A DNA stretch of 12,966 bases, taken from the NCBI GenBank assembly GCA_004525685.1, contig SPBW01000047.1, forward strand, positions 1 to 12,966, in the 5' to 3' direction. The notes beneath the pieces are model-generated. The model was not told where the DNA came from. It ran no database searches and saw nothing but the letters and a program-made list of their open reading frames with translations. Shown here piece by piece: positions 8,022-12,966 of the stretch. The DNA comes from Candidatus Atribacteria bacterium (GTDB taxonomy: Bacteria > Bipolaricaulota > Bipolaricaulia > UBA7950 > UBA9294). Position numbers and translations under genes: made by a program. Numbering within the stretch: the stretch's first letter is position 1; every line of letters begins with the position of its first letter.

Positions 8022-9377
8022 TCAGCCAGCGCGTCGACGCGCCTTGTAGGCATGAATGAGTGGCCTAATCAGCGGAGCAATGAGACTTCTCCCGATTCGG
8101 GAGGCTTCGGTCCATTGGCGGAATGCTCGGGCCACTCCAATCAAGGAGAGGCGCAATAGGATCGGCAGTGACCTGCAACGATACGCACCGCGCCTCAAGA
8201 CATGATCCCAAGCAGGCCTTCGCCCAGCGCTCGCAGAACAGTGTTTGCTGCTCGCGTTCAGTCCGTGGCTCTCAAGAATGGTATCGAACTCCTCTATGAA
8301 TCTGCGATACGTGTAGTCATCCGAGTGGATTAACTCACGGCGAGCCGATTGGACAAGCTCTCGCCTTGCACTGCCAGAGCGAAAGACGTTCATCACGTCA
8401 TCGAAATTCGAGAAGTCCTTCTTCAATGGGATGTAGTGCCTCCCGGGCTCCAGGATGCCTGAATACGACCCTTCAAAGAGAATCTGACAGATGCCGAATG
8501 CCGCCGCCTCAAAATGTCTCGGGCTAATCGTCCTATAGAAGATCCGATCTTCCCAGCGAGCCATCACAGGCCCTAGCCGCTCGACCATCGAGTCAAAGCC
8601 TGCCTCCGGGAATGCCGCGGAGAGCTCTAGATACGCGTCATAAACCTCGCCATCGAGGTCAAACACAGACACGCCAGCCTCTACACCCAAAGAGCCTTTA
8701 CAGTTGCCCAGGAATCGATACCAGTCCTTGCCATAAAGACGCTTGAACTCCTTCGTCTCAATATCCAGTACAAGATCCGGTGCCGCGACGGCAGCTTGGC
8801 GCTTGAACTCTTGCGCAATCCACGTCTTCTCACGCGCTGCCTGTCCCATGTAGGGCAGTAACTCACGCCCTCGGTAACCAATATCGACAGTTCGGGCAGA
8901 CTCAGAACGGGCATACCGCTGCCCCATCGCGATGAGTTTCGTCCCGACATAGCCCGTCAGCGTCGTATGGATGCTCTCTACACCCGTGCGCTCCCGATAG
9001 ATGTCGTGATAGCGCTCCTCCAACAGCGTGAAGATGCAGTCGATTCCATGCTCCTTGATGAACGCAAACCGCTTCGGACAGAAGTAGTACTCATCTTGAA
9101 AGAAGGCAATCTTGACGCTCGTCCCACACAGATCCAGGTAGTCGACAAATTCCCGCGACATCGGATAGTAGCCTGAGCCAAACAACGAGTAATGGAGCAC
9201 GATTCCGTCAAAGCAAACCGCAGAGAGCTGCGGAGGAAATCCCAAGGCCGTGTTTATGGCAACGACTTCAAGACGGGAGTGCTCAGAGAATGATGAGATG
9301 TGCTCGCGCACGGTCGCCGCATCCTTGCCGAATACAGGTCGATGATACAGCAGTAACAACCCTGTCTGACGTCTCAT
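8022..9377 (-). CDS. Glycosyltransferase-like protein B
   Basis: A 451-residue paralogue of protein A with the same landmarks at nearly the same positions: FFQDEYY (92-98), TGYVG (141-145), DIGYR (165-169), LYGKDWYRFLGNC (214-226), GVEAGVSVFDLDG (231-243), SPRHFEAAAFG (285-295) and YSGILEPGRHYIPLKKDFSN (305-324). The second half matches the nucleotide-sugar-binding domain of GT-B glycosyltransferases with a Glyco_trans_1_2-type C-terminus. The tail ends in a basic stretch (LIHAYKARRRAG), as in A. The ATG at 9377 has only a weak GGGA close by; AGGAG is about 16 bases upstream, so initiation may be weak. It follows the sulfotransferase after 94 bases. Donor and acceptor are unknown. Sequence divergence from A suggests the two add different sugars or make different linkages (inference). 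Confidence 0.78.
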   Translation of the reverse strand: MRRQTGLLLLYHRPVFGKDAATVREHISSFSEHSRLEVVAINTALGFPPQLSAVCFDGIVLHYSLFGSGYYPMSREFVDYLDLCGTSVKIAFFQDEYYFCPKRFAFIKEHGIDCIFTLLEERYHDIYRERTGVESIHTTLTGYVGTKLIAMGQRYARSESARTVDIGYRGRELLPYMGQAAREKTWIAQEFKRQAAVAAPDLVLDIETKEFKRLYGKDWYRFLGNCKGSLGVEAGVSVFDLDGEVYDAYLELSAAFPEAGFDSMVERLGPVMARWEDRIFYRTISPRHFEAAAFGICQILFEGSYSGILEPGRHYIPLKKDFSNFDDVMNVFRSGSARRELVQSARRELIHSDDYTYRRFIEEFDTILESHGLNASSKHCSASAGRRPAWDHVLRRGAYRCRSLPILLRLSLIGVARAFRQWTEASRIGRSLIAPLIRPLIHAYKARRRAG

Positions 9378-9471
9378 ATTCCCGATCCACTCTCTCCTAG
9401 CAGGGAGACTTGCGCTGCCTCGCCCTCAAGCCTCCACGCTCCATATCTCTGTAAGGGCAACTCATAAGGAG

Positions 9472-10317
9472 TCAGAGCAGGTGCTTTGAGGCCAGCTCCT
9501 CGATGTGTCTCCAGTCCTCAGCAAAATAGCGGTCGACTTCAACTCTGAGCACATCAGGCAGCTTGAGCTTCCTCGACGAGATCCACGCAAGTCGATCCTG
9601 ACAGAGTGATCGAGGATCTATCCTCAGTGCCCTTGTCCAGGTATTGGTCAGCGTCATTCGACCACACGGCTTCAGGTGAGTACCAGGTTTGCGATCCAAG
9701 TGATTGAGCAGACGCAGGAGCTTGGCCTGATGATGCCCAACACCTCTGTTTCGGTATGAGAGATCAAGTCCGCCAATATCCGGAGGCGATTCACCAAAGA
9801 ACTCACCCATGCCCACCAGCAGACAGTCAAGGTTCGCACGCAGTTGCTCCAGAGTGAAGACGAAGACGCGCTCGCCAAAGCGGGAGGCAATCGATTGAAC
9901 GATCTTGCTGTAATCTAGATCTTGCGCGCAGATGATGCTTGAATCGCCCTCAAGCGTGAAGAAATCTTCTAGCCGCCGAGTGCCTCCTTCGTGAAGGTAC
10001 TGGGCGTAGAGCGATTCGATGAATCCTGCATGCTTGCGAAAACTCACCATCACCGACGCCTCAGGAAACAGGCGGTTCAATCCGCTCAGAATCCGCTCCA
10101 TCTCCTGATGCCAACTCAAGTTCTGAAGAGAATTGCGGTTCCATGGGCGCCCGGTCAAGGTCTCATTCGAGATCAAGTACTTCTTTCCCTCTTCCTGCAG
10201 AACGACATACGGCAGCCAGAGATCATTCTCATATGTGATGTTGGGCCAACATGCAAACGCAGTCTGCTGAAGGAATGTCGTTCCTGTCTTGGGAAGTCCG
10301 ATATGGAGGAAGATCAC
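9472..10317 (-). CDS. Sulfotransferase family protein
   Basis: A 281-residue PAPS-dependent sulfotransferase. It starts IFLHIGLPKTGTTFLQ; PKTGTTFLQ (9-17) is the 5'-phosphosulfate-binding loop. VSFRKHAGFIESLYAQY (91-107) carries the R94 and S102 pair of the 3'-phosphate-binding site. The end YFAEDWRHIEELAS resembles the tail of many bacterial carbohydrate sulfotransferases. It presumably transfers sulfate from PAPS to the glycan or an attached group in the cytoplasm. The start is a GTG at 10317: an in-frame stop lies immediately upstream, and AAGGAGG is 10 bases upstream (10328-10334). The GTG overlaps by four bases the stop of a candidate small ORF. No PAPS-synthesis genes are in the window. 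Acceptor unknown; a heparan- or Stf0-like subfamily cannot be decided without alignment. Confidence 0.85.
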   Translation of the reverse strand: MIFLHIGLPKTGTTFLQQTAFACWPNITYENDLWLPYVVLQEEGKKYLISNETLTGRPWNRNSLQNLSWHQEMERILSGLNRLFPEASVMVSFRKHAGFIESLYAQYLHEGGTRRLEDFFTLEGDSSIICAQDLDYSKIVQSIASRFGERVFVFTLEQLRANLDCLLVGMGEFFGESPPDIGGLDLSYRNRGVGHHQAKLLRLLNHLDRKPGTHLKPCGRMTLTNTWTRALRIDPRSLCQDRLAWISSRKLKLPDVLRVEVDRYFAEDWRHIEELASKHLL

Positions 10318-10406
10318 GTATCACTCGCCTCCTTCTCATTATGAGCGATATCTGGAGCGCCAGCGACACGCGTCACACGAATCTGCTTCGTAGATCGAGT
10401 AGACAT
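10314..10406 (-). CDS. Candidate 30-residue small ORF coupled to the sulfotransferase
   Basis: A short reading frame in the gap between the ABC transporter ATPase and the sulfotransferase. The ATG at 10406 has AAGGAG (10412-10417) 5 bases upstream. The stop TGA (10314-10316) lies inside the GTGA overlap with the sulfotransferase start. The predicted peptide begins MSTRSTKQIRVTRV, is basic in its first half and acidic in its second half, and has no signal peptide or membrane segment. I recognise no family. It may be a real small protein, a leader that couples translation to the sulfotransferase, or chance. The good ribosome binding site and the exact four-base overlap argue for translation; the short length argues for caution. 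Confidence 0.42.
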   Translation of the reverse strand: MSTRSTKQIRVTRVAGAPDIAHNEKEASDT

Positions 10407-10432
10407 GCCCTCTCCTTGCACGCGCATCCACA

Positions 10433-11722
10433 TCAGCTTGTTCCGGCTTTCCGCGTCTGCCACTCCAGGCGCGGGCGCAGAGCACCTGTGTATTCCCCTT
10501 TGTAGTCTCCGCGGAGGATTCCATCGTCGATGCATTCAAATTTCGTGACCGTCTCAAGCCTCTGGCTATCGCGACCATCCAACGTGCCGCAGATAAGTGA
10601 GATCGAGTACAAGCCGTTGTTAAGCAGATCCGCGGGAATCTCACACGTAACGATGTACTCCCCAGGCTCTAGCGCTTCGCCATAGGCTGGATCCGTGTTA
10701 TTGAGGGAGCCAAAGACGCGATGGCGATGATCATCGAACAGCGCAAGTGAGAATTGTGGTCTAACACCCGCCGTCTTCACGTTCATCGTAATCTCGGCGA
10801 GTGCTCCCTGTGAGATCCCAAATCGGTTTGCCAGGTTCCCATCTCGATCAGTGATACGAACTGCCATGATCTCGTAGCCTCCGACGCCTTTACCTACAAC
10901 CGAAACTGCAAACGGATCAAGGGTTCCACTTTCCTCGATGCCCCCACTTCCCTCACCAACATACTTCGCCACCACCTCATCGGCTGGCCCCCGGCTGATG
11001 ATGCGGCCATCTTCAAGAAGTACGATGCGATCGCACAATTGCCTTACGGACCAAAGATTGTGGCTCACGAACAACACTGTTCTCCCAGATTCTGGGAATC
11101 CCTTGATCATGGCCAAGCACTTCTTCTGAAAGTCTACGTCTCCAACTGAGAGCACTTCGTCGATCAACAGAACGTCTGGTTCCAAGTGCGCGGCCACAGA
11201 GAAGGCCAGCCGGACATACATTCCGGTCGAGTAGCGCTTGACAGGTGTATCAAGGAATCTCTCCACACCAGAGAATTCGACAATCTCATCGAACCGTCTG
11301 GTGATTTCCGCCTTCCTCATTCCAAGAATGGCACCATTGAGATAGACATTCTCGCGACCCGTAAGCTCGGGGTGGAATCCCGTTCCAACCTCAAGCATGG
11401 CGCCCACGTGCCCTTTGAATTCCACGCGCCCTTCCGTAGGCCACGTAATCTGCGCCAAGATCTTAAGAAGTGTCGACTTACCTGAGCCATTCTTGCCAAT
11501 GATGCCTACGACTTCCCCCTGGTTGACTTCAAGCGAAACATGGCGAAGTGCCCACAGGATCTCTCGCGATTGGTGCCGTTCCTCTAGGTCGTCTCGCGTG
11601 CCAAGTGCGGCACGAATCGGGAACGAAATGGCACGCCCCAGCGACTCTCGCAGGGTCTTGTATGGCTGCATCTGTCCAAGGCGATATCGTTTTCCGAGAT
11701 CGTCAACGCGTATTACGGGCAT
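10433..11722 (-). CDS. wzt: ABC transporter ATP-binding protein for polysaccharide export (Wzt-like, with C-terminal glycan-binding domain)
   Basis: A 429-residue ATPase that powers export of a lipid-linked polysaccharide through the neighbouring permease. Walker A is GKNGSGKST (76-84), the signature region is YSTGMYVRLAF (164-174), Walker B is VLLIDE (184-189) and the H-loop is FVSHN (H221). These match the O-antigen/teichoic acid exporter subfamily (Wzt/TagH). Residues from about 265 to the end form a second domain of the Wzt C-terminal type, ending with a GALRPRLEW-like strand. In E. coli O9a this domain recognises the modified non-reducing end of the chain. The ATG at 11722 has GGGAG 9 bases upstream; a GTG at 11755 directly after the permease stop lacks one. 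The C-terminal domain implies that export depends on a particular end group. Confidence 0.94.
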   Translation of the reverse strand: MPVIRVDDLGKRYRLGQMQPYKTLRESLGRAISFPIRAALGTRDDLEERHQSREILWALRHVSLEVNQGEVVGIIGKNGSGKSTLLKILAQITWPTEGRVEFKGHVGAMLEVGTGFHPELTGRENVYLNGAILGMRKAEITRRFDEIVEFSGVERFLDTPVKRYSTGMYVRLAFSVAAHLEPDVLLIDEVLSVGDVDFQKKCLAMIKGFPESGRTVLFVSHNLWSVRQLCDRIVLLEDGRIISRGPADEVVAKYVGEGSGGIEESGTLDPFAVSVVGKGVGGYEIMAVRITDRDGNLANRFGISQGALAEITMNVKTAGVRPQFSLALFDDHRHRVFGSLNNTDPAYGEALEPGEYIVTCEIPADLLNNGLYSISLICGTLDGRDSQRLETVTKFECIDDGILRGDYKGEYTGALRPRLEWQTRKAGTS

Positions 11723-11755
11723 AGCACAGCTCTCCCATTCATCTTCAAGAACCAC

Positions 11756-12640
11756 CTAGACGATGTCGGCAAACGATCTCTCCATCCGATGGAATACGAC
11801 AAGCCCCGTCGCCAACATCAGTAGCGAGAGAGCCACCGAGGCCCAGAATATCCCTGATGGCGCAACTCCTGATCCAAGCACGGCCCAGCGGCTCCCTTCG
11901 ACAACCCCCGTCATCGGGTTGAGGCTCACCAGCAGTTTCCACGTACCCCGGAGCAATGTCACCGGATAAATGACAGGTGTTGCATACAGCCACAATTGTG
12001 TAAGGAAAGCCATCATGTAGCGAATATCCCGATACTTCACATTGAGCGCGGATAGCCACAGCCCAGCCCCAAGTGCCGTGATGAAGGCGACAAGCAGGAA
12101 CAGCGGCAGCCAAAGGACGTCAAGCGAAATGGGAATCTGGTAGTAGAGCATCATCCCCAAGAGGACAACGAACGCAACGGCAAAATCCACCAAGCCAGCG
12201 GCAACAGATGAGATGGGCAGGATGACCCGAGGGAAGTGAACTTTCGAGATCAAGCTCGAATTGCCTACCAGACTGTCAGAGGCGCGCTTCATCCCTCCAG
12301 CGAAGAACGTCCATGGGAGCAAACCCGCATAACTGAAGATGGGATAGGGAAGACCGTCCGACGGGATATTGGCGAATCGACCGAAGAAGATACTGAAGAC
12401 AACCATGGTGAGAAACGGCTGGAGAACCGCCCAAGAGGCACCAATGATCGTCTGTTTGTAGCGAATCGTGATGTCACGCCAAATGAGGAGTACAAGCAGG
12501 TCGCGGAAGTTCCATATTCCTCGCAGATTGATCCCCGTGATCCCCTTCGGCGGGGTAATGATCGTCGTGACCATCGAGCCCTCTCCGCTACGAGACGGAC
12601 TCAAAGGATTGCCCTTGCTATCGCTATCTCGACGGTTCAC
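11756..12640 (-). CDS. wzm: ABC-2 type polysaccharide export permease (Wzm-like)
   Basis: A 294-residue integral inner-membrane protein with about six hydrophobic segments. The family hallmark RDITIRYKQTIIGASWAVLQ (55-74) precedes the first membrane helix. LPWTFFAGG, SLISKVHFPRVILP, ALNVKYRDIRYMM and LNPMTGVVEGSRW follow in the order seen in Wzm/TagG/KpsM-type permeases. With the adjacent ATPase it forms the exporter for the undecaprenyl-linked polysaccharide. The start is chosen at a GTG (12640) because AGGAGG (12648-12653) lies 7 bases upstream. An ATG at 12574 (GGAGAGGG upstream), giving 272 residues, is a credible alternative; an ATG at 12697 would overlap the aminotransferase. The ATPase gene follows after 33 bases, the usual Wzm-Wzt order. 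The aminotransferase stop is 31 bases upstream, indicating one transcript. Confidence 0.94.
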   Translation of the reverse strand: MNRRDSDSKGNPLSPSRSGEGSMVTTIITPPKGITGINLRGIWNFRDLLVLLIWRDITIRYKQTIIGASWAVLQPFLTMVVFSIFFGRFANIPSDGLPYPIFSYAGLLPWTFFAGGMKRASDSLVGNSSLISKVHFPRVILPISSVAAGLVDFAVAFVVLLGMMLYYQIPISLDVLWLPLFLLVAFITALGAGLWLSALNVKYRDIRYMMAFLTQLWLYATPVIYPVTLLRGTWKLLVSLNPMTGVVEGSRWAVLGSGVAPSGIFWASVALSLLMLATGLVVFHRMERSFADIV

Positions 12641-12647
12641 GCACACT

Positions 12648-12653
12648 CCTCCT
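12648..12653 (-). promoter_or_regulatory. Strong ribosome binding site that decides the permease start
   Basis: A perfect AGGAGG on the minus strand, 7 bases before the GTG at 12640. It favours that start over the ATG 22 codons further in, which has a weaker GGAG-type site. Confidence 0.6.
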
Positions 12654-12671
12654 GCTTCAATTTTGATCGAC

Positions 12672-12966
12672 CTAGCCAGCGCCCAGAAACGCAGCAAGTT
12701 GTGCAGTCACGGCACGTCTCTCCTCGTCCTGCAATTCCGGGAATATCGGAAGAGAAAGGACTTCATGGCTCGCTAGCTCGGCCTGTGGTAATTGTCCCTC
12801 GCGAACGCCCAAAGACTCGAAGCACTCCTGCAGATGAAGAGGGACGGGGTAGTAGATCATCGTCCCAATACCCGCGTCGCTCAGGAACCTTGCCAGAGCA
12901 TCGCGCTTGCCATCCAGAACACGGACAGTGTATTGGTGGAAGATGTGCGATCGAGCATCTGCTCGA
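12672..12966 (-). CDS. DegT/DnrJ/EryC1/StrS family sugar aminotransferase, C-terminal end
   Basis: Partial gene: the last 97 codons plus stop; the PLP-lysine and most of the protein lie beyond the window. The visible part matches the family C-terminus: SHIFHQYTVRV, GKRDALARFLSDAGIGT, IYYPVPLHLQECF, then an LGVREGQLPQAE and LSLPIFPEL segment. The GIGT...YYPVPLHLQ block is typical of the WbpE/WlbC/DesV-like branch, which transaminates keto groups of nucleotide sugars using glutamate and PLP. It is the first gene of the operon seen here and stops 31 bases before the permease. Together with the 2-epimerase at the far end it could serve a diamino-uronic acid pathway of the WbpA/B/E/D/I type (inference); other amino-sugar routes fit equally well. 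Confidence 0.92.
   Translation of the reverse strand, partial: RADARSHIFHQYTVRVLDGKRDALARFLSDAGIGTMIYYPVPLHLQECFESLGVREGQLPQAELASHEVLSLPIFPELQDEERRAVTAQLAAFLGAG

Noticed and set aside
9395..9463. A 22-codon minus-strand frame between the sulfotransferase and protein B
   Set aside because: Its ATG has no ribosome binding site and its stop does not couple to the next start; likely chance.

Overview
This window is the interior of a cell-surface polysaccharide (O-antigen or capsule type) biosynthesis and export cluster. All convincing genes lie on the minus strand, so the operon reads from base 12966 down to base 1. Two genes are cut by the window edges: an aminotransferase at the right and a UDP-GlcNAc 2-epimerase-type enzyme at the left. 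An ABC-2 permease plus an ATPase with a Wzt-type C-terminal domain, and no Wzx flippase or Wzy polymerase, point to the ABC-transporter-dependent export route. That route suggests a diderm (Gram-negative type) bacterium. The DNA is moderately GC-rich with purine-rich Shine-Dalgarno sites and some GTG starts. I cannot name the phylum from sequence alone.

Layout in transcription order. (1) 12966-12672: C-terminal end of a DegT/DnrJ/EryC1/StrS sugar aminotransferase. (2) 12640-11756: Wzm-like permease. (3) 11722-10433: Wzt-like ATPase. (4) 10406-10314: a candidate 30-residue small ORF whose stop overlaps the next start. (5) 10317-9472: sulfotransferase. (6) 9377-8022: glycosyltransferase-like protein B. 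(7) 7790-6984: class I SAM methyltransferase. (8) 6864-5524: glycosyltransferase-like protein A, a close paralogue of B. (9) 5372-3894: asparagine-synthase-like protein lacking the glutaminase nucleophile. (10) 3894-2539: glycosyltransferase-like protein C, a distant paralogue of A and B. (11) 2494-1559 and (12) 1556-438: two extended SDR sugar epimerases/dehydratases. (13) 441-1: N-terminal part of a WecB/WbpI-type 2-epimerase.

Inferred working model: the aminotransferase, the two SDRs and the 2-epimerase make nucleotide-activated amino sugars. The asparagine-synthase-like enzyme may amidate a carboxylated sugar. The three glycosyltransferase-like proteins add sugars. The methyltransferase and sulfotransferase decorate or cap the chain, and Wzm/Wzt export it. 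Several junctions are tight or overlapping (1556/1559, 438-441, 3892-3896, 10314-10317), which supports one long operon.

No gene-free stretch exceeds 300 bases. The longest gaps are 7791-8021 (231 bases, with a stem-loop just after the stop of protein B) and 5373-5523 (about 150 bases, where I see nothing firm). I see no tRNA, rRNA, CRISPR array, insertion sequence or attachment site. Nothing here is a clearly new system. The most unusual points are the paralogous glycosyltransferase trio with cationic tails, the nucleophile-less asparagine-synthase homologue, the sulfotransferase/methyltransferase pair in a Wzt-type cluster, and the small ORF.
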